This document shows, piece by piece, positions 37,219-45,400 of a DNA stretch of 64,000 bases (position 1 is its first letter; each line of letters opens with the position of its first letter). Origin of the DNA: Sorangium cellulosum (GTDB lineage: Bacteria; Myxococcota_A; Polyangia; Polyangiales; Polyangiaceae); the NCBI RefSeq assembly GCF_002950945.1, contig NZ_CP012673.1, positions 7,020,501 through 7,084,500 of the forward strand, written 5' to 3'. The notes under the pieces are model-generated. The model saw only the letters and a program-made list of their open reading frames with translations. It had not been told where the DNA came from and searched no databases. Position numbers and translations under genes: made by a program.

Positions 37219-37628
37219 TCATTTTTGGGTCACGAGGACGAGCGCGGCCGGAGAAAGCAAGCTCTCGGGCTGGGGCACGGGCTTCCATGCATACACCCCG
37301 CCGCGGGCCGCGAGCCTCTCGGGGACGAACCCTACCTGCGCCAGCGCCGCGTCGATCCCCACGTCGAGGATCGGGGCGCTCGCGACATGACGGCCGCTGG
37401 AGTTGCCGTAGAAACGGCCCGAGGGATCGATCATGGCGTACGAGTCGGTCATGGCCTCGTTGTCCTCCGCGATGGGATTCAGCGCCTCTGCTTCGAGGTG
37501 GCGGTGGCGCGCCACGAACGCGCGGAACTGGTCGCCGTCGATCAGGAGATCCTCGACGGAGCCGTCGTTCTGCCCCGCCACAGGCAGCACCTGGAACACC
37601 TTCCACCGCGCCGGACGCACGCGCCGGA
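37219..37628 (-). pseudogene. Prokaryotic viperin, 3' (C-terminal) part, separated by the IS21 insertion
   Basis: Reading on the minus strand from the insertion point, the sequence gives VRPARWKVFQVLPVAGQND, then LLIDGDQFRAFVARHRHLEA, DNEAMTDSYAMIDPSGRFY, ILDVGIDAALAQVGF and ARGGVYAWKP. This is the C-terminal domain of viperin; compare the animal enzyme's NPVRWKVFQ, the DEEF..F..RH segment, M.DSYLILDEY.RF, ILDVG and RGG.Y.W. It has no start or ribosome site of its own; the apparent open frame up to 37758 runs through transposon end repeats. The gap of 82 bp to the stop of the plus-strand Pro-rich gene is non-coding. The viperin C-terminus closes the nucleotide-binding site, so its loss should inactivate the enzyme. 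Confidence 0.9.
37622..37628. repeat. Target-site duplication, left copy (CGCCGGA)
   Basis: CGCCGGA at 37622-37628 directly abuts the left end of the IS21 element and is identical to 40272-40278 at the right end. Seven base pairs is within the 4-8 bp usual for IS21-family insertions. Confidence 0.9.
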
Positions 37629-37634
37629 TGCGTA

Positions 37635-37796
37635 TTCCGGGCCGACGTGACGGCCGATTCCGAGAGCACGTGACGGCTCGTTCCGAGGGGACGTGACCGG
37701 GCGTTCCGGGCCACCCGACGGGGGGTTCCGACACACCTGACGGCTCGTTCCGACGCACGTGACGGGCCGTTCCGAGGGACGTGACGGACCGTTCCG
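37635..37796 (+). repeat. Iterated transposase-binding repeats at the left end of the IS
   Basis: Eight TTCCG-centred repeats start at 37635, 37658, 37681, 37704, 37726, 37748, 37770 and 37792 (spacing 23, 23, 23, 22, 22, 22, 22 bp). Most continue as a GTTCCGA-n3-ACGTGACGG consensus. The right end has inverted copies at 40261 and 40239 and a degenerate one near 40216. Spacing near two helical turns puts every site on one DNA face. Multiple terminal repeats are a known IS21 feature; eight is many. Confidence 0.85.
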
Positions 37797-37848
37797 ACGG
37801 GCGTGACGGCCCACAGGCGGCGCTCGCGGTCGCAGCCTCATCGCGTAC

Positions 37849-39531
37849 ATGGGCGCGATGTCGGAGCGGCTATCGATGCGTAAGGTTCGAGAGATTTTGA
37901 GGCTCAAGTTCGAGTGCAAGCGCAGCCGAGCGGAGATCGCGGCAGCGGCTTGCGTCGGCGAGAGCACGGTCAGCGGCTACCTGGCGCGAGCGGAGAAGGC
38001 GGGACTGACCTGGGAGGTCGCCCGAGAGATGACCGACGCGGAGATCGAGTCGCGGCTGTTCCGCGACGTCGGCCGCAACGAGCCGCCCGCGCGCGTACCG
38101 ATCGACTTTTCCTGGGTGCACCGCGAGCTGTCGAAGCCGTGCGTCACGCTGCAGACGCTCTGGCTCGAGTACCGCGAAGCGAGCGCGGCACAGGCTCCGC
38201 TGAAGCCCTACGAGTACAGCCGGTTCTGCGACCTGTACGCGGGCTGGAAGAAGAAGCTCGGCCTCGTGATGCGTCAGGTTCACCGCGCCGGCGAGAAGGT
38301 CTTCATCGACTACTCGGGAAGGAAGCCGCACCTGGTCGATCGGACGACCGGCGAGGCGACCGAGGTCGAGCTGTTCGTGGCGGTGCTCGGCGCGAGCAAC
38401 TACACGTACGCCGAGGCGACGCGCTCGCAGAAGCTCGCCGACTTCGTCGGCTCGACGGTGCGAATGTTCGAGTACTTCGGCGGCGTGCCCGAGGTGCTCG
38501 TCCCCGACCAGCTCCGCAGCGCGGTCTCGGGGCCGGATCGGTACGAGCCGGACATCAACCCGACCTACCTCGAGATGGCGCGGCACTACGGCGTGACGGT
38601 CATCCCGGCTCGGCCCCGAAAGCCGCGCGACAAGGCGAAGGTCGAGGGCGGCGTGCTCATCGCGCAGCGCTGGATCCTCGCCTCGCTCCGACACAGGACC
38701 TTCTTCAGCCTCGCCGAGCTCAACGACGCGATCGCATCGCTGCTGGAGCGGCTGAACGCGCGGCCATTCCAGCGGCTCGACGGCTGCCGGCGCACGGCAT
38801 TCGAGACCATCGACAAGCCCGTGATGCGTCCGCTGCCGGCGCGGCGCTACGAGATCGCCGACTGGAAGCACGCCAAGGTCAACATCGACTACTGCGTCTG
38901 CTACGACGACCGGCTCTACAGCGCGCCGTACACGCTGGTCGGTGCGCGCGTTGAGATCCGAGCGACGGCCTCGGTCGTGGAGCTGTTCCACGACGGCGTG
39001 CGCGTCGCATCGCACGCGCGCAGCTACGGGCGGAAGGGCACGGCCGTGATCGTGGACGAGCATCGCCCCAGGGCCCATCGCGACTACGGCAAGTGGCCGC
39101 CGGAGCGCGTGGTGGCGTGGGCCGAGACGATCGGCCCGAATGTCGGCGAGCTCGCGCGTGCGGTCATGCGCCACCGTACCCACCCGGAGACGGGCTACCG
39201 GACGTGCCTGGGCGTGATCCGGCTCGCGGACAAGTACGGGCGTGGGCGTGTCGACGCTGCGTGCGCGCGTGCGCTTCGCATCAGCAGCCCCACTGCCAAG
39301 AGCGTGACCGCGATCCTCAGGAACGGCCTCGACCGCGTGCCGCCGGTCGAGCCGCCGCCCCGGGGGGCCTTGGCGCACGAGAACATCCGCGGTGCTGAGT
39401 ACTTCGACAAGGAGGAGAGGAGTGATCTTGGAAGAGACGATTCAGAAGCTGGTCGAGTTGAAGCTGAACGCGATGGCGGCGATGCTGAGAGAGAGGGCGG
39501 CTGCACCGGCGACGGAGCCGCTCTCCACTGA
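37849..39531 (+). CDS. istA: IS21-family transposase IstA
   Basis: IstA cuts and joins the transposon ends. The 560-residue protein has an N-terminal helix-turn-helix (about residues 26-45, SRAEIAAAACVGESTVSGYL) and a DDE integrase core with D154 (VFIDYSG), D220 (LVPDQLRSAV) and E266 (KAKVEGGV). A beta-barrel-like C-terminal part is followed by the usual NIRGAEYFD close to where istB begins. All three catalytic residues are present. The last 37 codons read through the start of istB in another frame. The ATG at 37849 lies just inside the end repeats; the ATG at 37858 is an alternative start. Confidence 0.93.
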   Translation: MGAMSERLSMRKVREILRLKFECKRSRAEIAAAACVGESTVSGYLARAEKAGLTWEVAREMTDAEIESRLFRDVGRNEPPARVPIDFSWVHRELSKPCVTLQTLWLEYREASAAQAPLKPYEYSRFCDLYAGWKKKLGLVMRQVHRAGEKVFIDYSGRKPHLVDRTTGEATEVELFVAVLGASNYTYAEATRSQKLADFVGSTVRMFEYFGGVPEVLVPDQLRSAVSGPDRYEPDINPTYLEMARHYGVTVIPARPRKPRDKAKVEGGVLIAQRWILASLRHRTFFSLAELNDAIASLLERLNARPFQRLDGCRRTAFETIDKPVMRPLPARRYEIADWKHAKVNIDYCVCYDDRLYSAPYTLVGARVEIRATASVVELFHDGVRVASHARSYGRKGTAVIVDEHRPRAHRDYGKWPPERVVAWAETIGPNVGELARAVMRHRTHPETGYRTCLGVIRLADKYGRGRVDAACARALRISSPTAKSVTAILRNGLDRVPPVEPPPRGALAHENIRGAEYFDKEERSDLGRDDSEAGRVEAERDGGDAEREGGCTGDGAALH

Positions 39532-40180
39532 CGAGATGATCGGGCTGCTCGTCGACCGCGAGTGGACGGCGCGCGAGAACAAGCGGCTCCATCGCCTGTT
39601 GAAGGATGCGCGGGTGCCATCGGACGCGTGCATGGAGGACTTCTCCTGCGAGGCGGGGCGTGGAGTGGACCGGTCCTTCGCCCGGGTGCTGGGCTCCTGT
39701 CAGTGGGTCCGAGCGAAGCAGAACGTGATCGTGCTGGGAGCGACCGGGGCCGGGAAGAGCTTTCTCGGCGGCGCGCTCGCGCAGGCGGCGTGCAGACAGG
39801 GCTTCCGCGCCCTCGTCATCCGTACCCCGCGCTTGCTCCAGCAGCTCGCGGTCGCGCGTGCTGACGGGACGTACGCGAACGCCCTCGCGCGCCTCGCCAA
39901 GGTGGCCGTGTTGGTCCTCGACGACTTTCTCCTCGCGCCCATGACCGACGTCGAGAGGCGCGATTTGCTCGAGGTCCTCGAGGATAGATACGACAGGTCG
40001 TCAACTGTGATCACCTCGCAGATCCCGACGAAAAGTTGGCATCAAGCGATCGGTGAAGCGAGTATCGCAGACGCGATCTGCGACCGCGTTGTCCACAACG
40101 CGCACCTGGTGACGCTGCGCGGTGACTCGATGCGAAAGAAGAAGGCGGTGGCTCCCGAGGTGACCGAGACGAAGACCTGA
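39422..40180 (+). CDS. istB: IS21-family helper ATPase IstB
   Basis: IstB is the AAA+ ATPase that assembles on target DNA and stimulates IstA. The GTG at 39422 was chosen because a strong AAGGAGGAGAGGA ribosome site ends just before it, giving 252 residues. Walker A GATGAGKS lies at 106-113, Walker B VLVLDDF near 161, and the sensor region VITSQIPTKSWHQAIG follows. The start lies 110 bases inside istA, the usual IS21 arrangement of coupled translation. Length and motifs are those of an intact protein. Confidence 0.93.
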   Translation: MILEETIQKLVELKLNAMAAMLRERAAAPATEPLSTDEMIGLLVDREWTARENKRLHRLLKDARVPSDACMEDFSCEAGRGVDRSFARVLGSCQWVRAKQNVIVLGATGAGKSFLGGALAQAACRQGFRALVIRTPRLLQQLAVARADGTYANALARLAKVAVLVLDDFLLAPMTDVERRDLLEVLEDRYDRSSTVITSQIPTKSWHQAIGEASIADAICDRVVHNAHLVTLRGDSMRKKKAVAPEVTETKT

Positions 40181-40271
40181 CCGCGCTCGTCGCTACGCTC
40201 CGGTCCACGTCACGCCGGACTGGGCCGTCGCGTCGCTCCGGAACGAGCCGTCACGTCCGTCGGAATACGCA

Positions 40272-40278
40272 CGCCGGA
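40272..40278. repeat. Target-site duplication, right copy (CGCCGGA)
   Basis: Identical to 37622-37628 and directly abutting the right end of the IS21 element. It lies within the viperin coding sequence, at the codons for V-R just after EEDMSEL. Confidence 0.9.
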
Positions 40279-40759
40279 CGAGCTCGGACATGTCCTCCTC
40301 CCAGGTGAGCCTTGTGACGACGGTGTTGAGCTTGATGCGCACGCCCCGCCTCCGCGCCTCATCGACCAGGGCCAGAACCTTCTGGACGTAGGCCCCTGAA
40401 CCTCGCCCCAGCGCGGCCTGCGCCTCCTCCCTCGCCGAGTCGATCGAGAACCCCAGCCAGTCGAGGTCGGAGGCTTGGCCGTCGAGAATGTTCGCCAAGC
40501 GGGCGCCGTTCGTGATGACGCAGGTCACGAAGCCGAGGCGGCGCGCCTCGGCCAGGATCTCGCCGAAGCGCGGGTGGAGCGTCGGCTCCCCGCCGGCGAA
40601 GGTCAGCTTCTTGCATCCGGCATCGCGCAGGAGGCGCAGCAGCCGGAAGGCGTCATCGACGGCGAGACTCTCGCGAACGTCGCGGAAGGTGGCGAAGCAG
40701 AAGCGGCAACGCAGGTTGCAGGGCTTGTAGATGTGGTAATTGACGGCGACGATCTTCAT
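40272..40759 (-). pseudogene. Prokaryotic viperin, 5' part (radical SAM core), interrupted by IS21
   Basis: Viperins convert nucleoside triphosphates to 3'-deoxy-3',4'-didehydro forms that terminate phage RNA synthesis. The first 162 codons (ATG 40759, AGGAG ribosome site seven bases upstream) show the viperin-type NYH motif before the iron-sulfur cluster site C14-x3-C18-x2-C21 (CNLRCRFC), then FAGGEPTLHP, CVITNGARL, LGFSIDS, ALGRGSGAYVQKV, KLNTVVTRLTWEEDMSEL. The spacing and the S.DS..E....LGRG and K.N.V..R...EEDM segments mark viperin rather than a generic radical SAM enzyme. At 40272 the frame enters the IS21 end and stops at 40193 after 25 foreign codons. The rest of the gene lies at 37219-37621. 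Joining the parts with one target copy keeps the frame and gives 296 residues, normal for viperin. It is the last gene of the CHAT operon, 54 bases after its predecessor. Confidence 0.92.
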
Positions 40760-40813
40760 AGGTGGCTCCTCGGCAGGCCCGGCGGATCGCTCCGGGCACG
40801 CCGATAGCCCCGT

Positions 40814-41443
40814 TCAAGCCGGAGTTTCCCCGTTTGCTGGCGCCTCCAGCACCAGAACCGCGGCGATCGCGGTGGCCTGCTCGACCGCCTCGCGCAGGGT
40901 GGTCCCAGTCGGCGCGCCGATGAGCGCGAGGAGCAGCACCGGCGCCTCGTCGGCCTCGAGCATCCAGGTCCGCTCCGGGAGCGACCCGTCTTGATCCCTG
41001 CACAGGTAGCGCACGTCGATGGCAGCCTGCCCCTCAGCCGCGCGCAGCGTGACGCGCTCGCCGCGCGGCATGTGGACCGGAACGATTCGCCCCCACGCCG
41101 GTCGCACCACCTCGGCCGGTTCCCGCTCGTCGGACGGGCCGAGCATGGGGTCGACCAAGGTCTGGAACTGCGCGTCAGGGAAATCGAGCGAGAGCTCGAC
41201 ATCGAGCGGCGTGCGCGCGCGGCGGGAGAGCGCCGTGACCTGCCGCATCGCACGGGCGAGCCATGCTCTTCCGCGGACCGCACCGGCGATCGCATCGAGA
41301 CGCCGCCTTCGCGCGACCGCCGCACGCCACGCCTCGGCGCCGCCGGGCTGTATCACCAGGCCCTCCCATGCATGCTCATCGGCGGCCTCGGACAGGCCGA
41401 GGACCAGCGCGTCCAGGGTGCCGGCATCCGGAAGATGGCTCAT
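40814..41443 (-). CDS. Unrecognised 209-residue protein of the CHAT-viperin operon
   Basis: No family recognised. The first 75 residues are helical and charged (DAIAGAVRGRAWLARAMRQV). The middle and C-terminal parts are likely beta/alpha (TPLDVELSLDFPDAQFQTLV, WGRIVPVHMPRGERVTLRA, APVLLLALIGAPTGTTLREA). No cysteine-rich, membrane or nucleotide-binding motif was seen. The ATG at 41443 overlaps the upstream stop codon by four bases (ATGA), with an AGGAGGAA ribosome site just before it, so it is translationally coupled to the 335-residue protein. That coupling makes a joint complex or a joint role with the CHAT protein likely. Confidence 0.7.
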   Translation of the reverse strand: MSHLPDAGTLDALVLGLSEAADEHAWEGLVIQPGGAEAWRAAVARRRRLDAIAGAVRGRAWLARAMRQVTALSRRARTPLDVELSLDFPDAQFQTLVDPMLGPSDEREPAEVVRPAWGRIVPVHMPRGERVTLRAAEGQAAIDVRYLCRDQDGSLPERTWMLEADEAPVLLLALIGAPTGTTLREAVEQATAIAAVLVLEAPANGETPA

Positions 41444-42447
41444 GTGTATTCCTCCTGGTCCGCCCCGCTGCGCACCTCGTCGATGCGCGCGCGGAGCGCC
41501 ATATCCCCCTCGATTTCCAGCGCGTGCAGTGTCGTCAGGCTCAGCGATTTCCTGGTGAGCTCCGAGGTGAGCAGGCCGCGCACCGTGTCGATGTCGGCGC
41601 GCGCCCGATCGAGGCAGCGGTGCAGGAACGAGCCAGCGCCCTGCTTCCGGAGCACGCTGACCTGACGCGGGCCGCGCACGCCGAAGCGGGCGAGCTCGCC
41701 GCAGACATCCCGGTCCGGCACCCGGTAAGGCGGCCTGTCCGGGCAACCGGACAAGCTGGTGATCTCCAGCGCGAGGTCCGCCGCCGCGCTGGACGCAGCG
41801 GGAACGAGCTGGAGAAAGCAGCACAGGAACCGGAACATCGCGTCGTGGGTGTGGATGCTGCGCTGCTTCTTCGAGCGACGCTCCGCGGCCTCGGAGAGCT
41901 CACCGCGCTCGCGCCAGCCGAACCAGTCGCGCCGGAGCCGTTTGGTGCCCTCCAGCCAGTAGCCGACGAGGTCAGCGCACGTGCGTTCGCGGAACGAGGG
42001 GAGCGCGCCGGCGAGCGCCCGGCCGAAGTCGAGCACCTCCGCGTCGGGCTCCGCTTGTGCCGCGGGCAACTCCTCCGGAGGAGTTGCGCTTCGGGGGCGC
42101 TTCGCGGCGGCAAGGATATGACGAAAGCCCGGCAGTCCAACCTTCTGGCTGAGCCAGAAACGGACCTCGGTGAAGAGGCGGAAGCTGCGCGAGCCGTTCC
42201 GCAGCTTCGTGGGGTCAATATTCCCGGTCGCAAAGCGCGTAATCGCCCACTCGACCGCCTCGAAGACCTGTTCGTCTCCACGGAAGCCGAAGGCCGCGAG
42301 GTTGACGTAAGGCTCGGCGTCGAGGAACGCTTCGAACGCCGCCTCCAGCAGGAAACGGATTTCCTCGCCCCGCTCCTCGACGAGCCGCTGGCGCCCTTCG
42401 CAAGTGAAATCCTCGATCGGTTCGTATCCTTTCAGGTCCCGTTTCAT
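41440..42447 (-). CDS. Unrecognised 335-residue protein of the CHAT-viperin operon
   Basis: No family recognised. From ATG 42447 (AAGGA eight bases upstream) the protein has 335 residues. The opening 120 residues are helical and aromatic-rich (EIRFLLEAAFEAFLDAEPYV, VFEAVEWAITRFATGNIDP, SFRLFTEVRFWLSQKVGLPG). A basic central part follows (TKRLRRDWFGWRER, RRSKKQRSIHTHDAMFRFL), then a helical C-terminus (CLDRARADIDTVRGLLTSEL). The basic, helical make-up would suit nucleic-acid binding and vaguely recalls sigma-factor-like regulators, but I cannot name a motif. It starts four bases after the CHAT gene stop and overlaps the next gene. Confidence 0.7.
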   Translation of the reverse strand: MKRDLKGYEPIEDFTCEGRQRLVEERGEEIRFLLEAAFEAFLDAEPYVNLAAFGFRGDEQVFEAVEWAITRFATGNIDPTKLRNGSRSFRLFTEVRFWLSQKVGLPGFRHILAAAKRPRSATPPEELPAAQAEPDAEVLDFGRALAGALPSFRERTCADLVGYWLEGTKRLRRDWFGWRERGELSEAAERRSKKQRSIHTHDAMFRFLCCFLQLVPAASSAAADLALEITSLSGCPDRPPYRVPDRDVCGELARFGVRGPRQVSVLRKQGAGSFLHRCLDRARADIDTVRGLLTSELTRKSLSLTTLHALEIEGDMALRARIDEVRSGADQEEYT

Positions 42448-42451
42448 GGCT

Positions 42452-45400
42452 TCATCCTTCAAGCCAACCCCACCAGCGGAACGCCGCGAGGTGCGCAGGG
42501 CAACAAGCCTCCTCGAGTATCTCGGGGACGGAGAGGCCCGCGAGGGAGGGCGCGTCCGCGCGCATCGCGAACGCGACAACCGACTCGGAGCGCAGCCCGG
42601 CGTCCCGCGCCGCGGCGCGGCGGGCCTCGTCGACCCATCCGAGCGCGTCGCCGGGGCTCCACGTGCCGGAAGCCGCGCCGCGCCACTGCCGGAGGATCTC
42701 GGCGGACCACTCGAGCGCCGCGGCGAGCGCGGCGGGACCGTTCATGCCTCCCGCCCTCCGCGCGACGCCGAAACGCTCGCAAACGAGGGCCTTGACCAGA
42801 TCGGGCACCGGCCATGCGAGGTCGAGCGCTCCCACCGCCCCGGAGAGCAGGAAGCTCCGGGCAAGCCCAGGGATCTGATCGCGGTCATCGCGCAGGATCG
42901 CCTCCACCGGCCCGCTCCCGGAAGTCGCGCCCCAGATCTCCACCTCGCAGCGCGGGAGGAAGAGGCGCCGCGTATTCTTCTCGCTGAAGTGCCGCTGTCC
43001 TTCGAGGGTCAGGCACGCCAGCGCCGGGCTCGTGGTCACGGCGCTGCCCGCGCCGTAGAGGCGCAGCGAGCGCAGCGTACGGGCGATGGGCTCGAGCTGA
43101 TCCACCTCGACGATCGTCGTGGTCACTTCGCGCGGCGGGCGGAGGATCCGGGGCTCGAACCACCGGCGAAGCGTCTCGACCGCGCTCTCGCCGAAGGACG
43201 TGTCTCCCGCGGCGCGCTGCCGGCCGAGCAGGCACGCATCGCGGCTCCCCTCCTCGCGCACGCGCGCAAGGCCGAGCGACGGCAGGTGCAGCACGGCCGC
43301 GCGTTCGAAGAGCGGGCGGCCACCGACCACGACGCCCAGGAGGGGCAGCGGGCGCAAGGAGCCGGGCGCGAGCACGGCGATCCGCTGGGCACCGCCGTCG
43401 AGCGCCGGCCCGAGCACCTTGTCGAGCACGGGACCGAGCCGCTCCTGCAATGCGCCCCAGAACTCGTGCCGCTCGCCGGCGACGCCGCGAGCCGGCGTCG
43501 CGTCAGCAGCGGTCAGCGCGTGCATCTCGGCGAGGAAGTGGCGTACCTGCCAGCCCGCCTCGACATCCGTGAGATGCCCCCGCTGCTGCATGCGTTCGTC
43601 AGCATTCCAGACGGTCGCCGCGATGAGGCGCCCCTCGGGGCCGAGCGCCATGCCAAGAACGACTGTCCCCGGCGGGAGGCGGCGGAGGAGGCGCTCTCCG
43701 TCGTCCAGGCGGATACCCGGATCGATCGCCTGTGCGATCGGCACGTCGGGGAGCGGGGCTCCGGAGAGGCGCATAGCCTCCTCGTGATCGCGGAGGGTCT
43801 TCCAGAGGCCTTCGACCGCTCGGGTGAGCTCCTCCGCGTTACCCGCCGCGCCGAAAGCGGCGATCTTCGCGTCGCGACGCGCGGTGAGATCGGCGAGTGA
43901 CCAGGGCAGCAGATCGATGTCCCACTCGAATCTGCGCACGATCTCCTCCGACGAGCACCGGAAGGGATCGAGCCTGTGCGGCTGAACGCGCGCCGGGGAG
44001 CCATGGAGCCGCTCCAGATCCGGAAGTAGCGCGGCTTGCTCCAAGCGGTCGAGCAACATCTCCCGGTCGCGGACGCACTCCCAGAACCCAGCGAGCGGAC
44101 TGCCAGGCGCGGGCTCGAACAGGCGGACCCACCGCGAGAGCGCCACGAGCCGTAGATCGGCCGCGAAGTTCAGCTGCGCGATGAGCTGCGAAGCGAGCTT
44201 CTCCGATGGCGCCCGGCGCGCGTATGACTCGAGGACTAGGCTGGAGAGGCGCCGGTAGGCAGCCCCGAGTGTCCCGCTCGATCGCCAGAGCGGCCAGCGA
44301 TCGTCATCGCAGTAGCCCCAGAGGTTCCCTTCGATCGCGTTGAAGCAACGGTGCACGCGCTGCTCGAACGAGGCGGCCTCGTGCAGTTCAGCGTCCTCGT
44401 GCTCCAGGATGGCGGTGAACGTCTCGCGCGCGAGCTCTCGAGCGGTGAGCAGCCCCGGCCCACTGAGCGGGAGCGCAACAGGCTCGCGCGCGTGCTGACC
44501 GAGCAGGGCGACGGCACTGCGCAGGCGGAAGCCGCAGGCCGCGAGACCACGCTTCCACTTGGGGGACTCGACACGGGGGCGCGCGCAGGCGAGGCACACC
44601 TCGACCGCATCGGGCAGCAACGTCGGCGCGATGAGCGCCAGCTCACACGCGGCGGCCAGCGTTCGCAGGCCCTCGTAGCCGTCCGGCACCTCCCCGCGGA
44701 TCACCGGCGCCACCTGCTCCCAGGCGCAGCGAAGCGCCGCCTCGAACCCGTCCGCTGTCCGGACGCCGCCGTCGCCAGCGTCGAGGAAATCGACCCAGGC
44801 GCGGGCGGTGCGCGCATGAACGCCGTCCGGCGCGCCTTCGAGCATCCGGCGCGCGCGGGCCACGGCGACAGGCGGCGGCCGCATCAGGGCGAGTTCCATT
44901 CCGTTCAGGGCCTCGCCACGCGCGACATCGATCCAGAGCCACGCCGCCTCCAGCGACAGCCGCTGGCGCGCCAGCTTCTGCTGCTTCGCACCTTTGGTCG
45001 TCTGCTCCAGGGACGCGATCGCCTCGTGCAGCCAGGCGAGCCCGCAGAGCAGGTTGAGACGGTGCGACGAGACCACGCGGTCGCGGTAGAGGCGCGCCAC
45101 ATGGATCGCCTGGTCCGGGGTTGGCCCCGCGCCGCGCTCCAGCGCCGTGGCCTCCGCGAGCTGCTTCTCCTGCCAATCGTCGTAGCTCAAGGGCTCTGCG
45201 CCGGCCTCTTCTGGCCTCTCCGAGAGCAGCCGCTCGACTTCCTGCTGCTCCGCGGGGGTGAGCGGCCGTCCATGGTCCGCGGTCCATGGCGCGCTCGGGC
45301 GCCGCTCGGCCACCCCGACGAAGCGGAACCCGGCCCACGAGAGCGGGTTGGCGAGCCTTGCGAGGAGGCGCTCCACCTTCTCCATCGAGCGCCCGCCCGC

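Larger units (their letters stand above)
37629..40271 (+). mobile_element. Complete IS21-family insertion sequence (2,643 bp)
   Basis: The element starts with TGCGTATTCCG at 37629 and ends with CGGAATACGCA at 40271, perfect 11-bp inverted ends in the 5'-TG...CA-3' form of IS21. Similarity of the ends extends inward (ACGTGACGGC, TTCC). It holds istA and istB with the usual overlap, iterated end repeats, and a perfect 7-bp target duplication on both sides. It inserted into a viperin gene, transcribed opposite to it. The intact duplication and undamaged genes suggest a recent, possibly still mobile copy. A decayed relative lies at 4646-5103. Confidence 0.95.

Noticed and set aside
37219..37758. 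A separate 179-codon gene
   Set aside because: Its first 46 codons run through the IS end repeats and have no ribosome site; the rest is the viperin C-terminus.
37631..37815. Regular 22-23 bp repeats resembling a small CRISPR array
   Set aside because: Units are adjacent without unique spacers, sit at an IS21 end, and recur inverted at the other end; they are transposase-binding repeats.
40193..40759. A complete short radical SAM enzyme of 188 residues
   Set aside because: The last 25 codons are transposon-end sequence; the true C-terminal part lies beyond the insertion.
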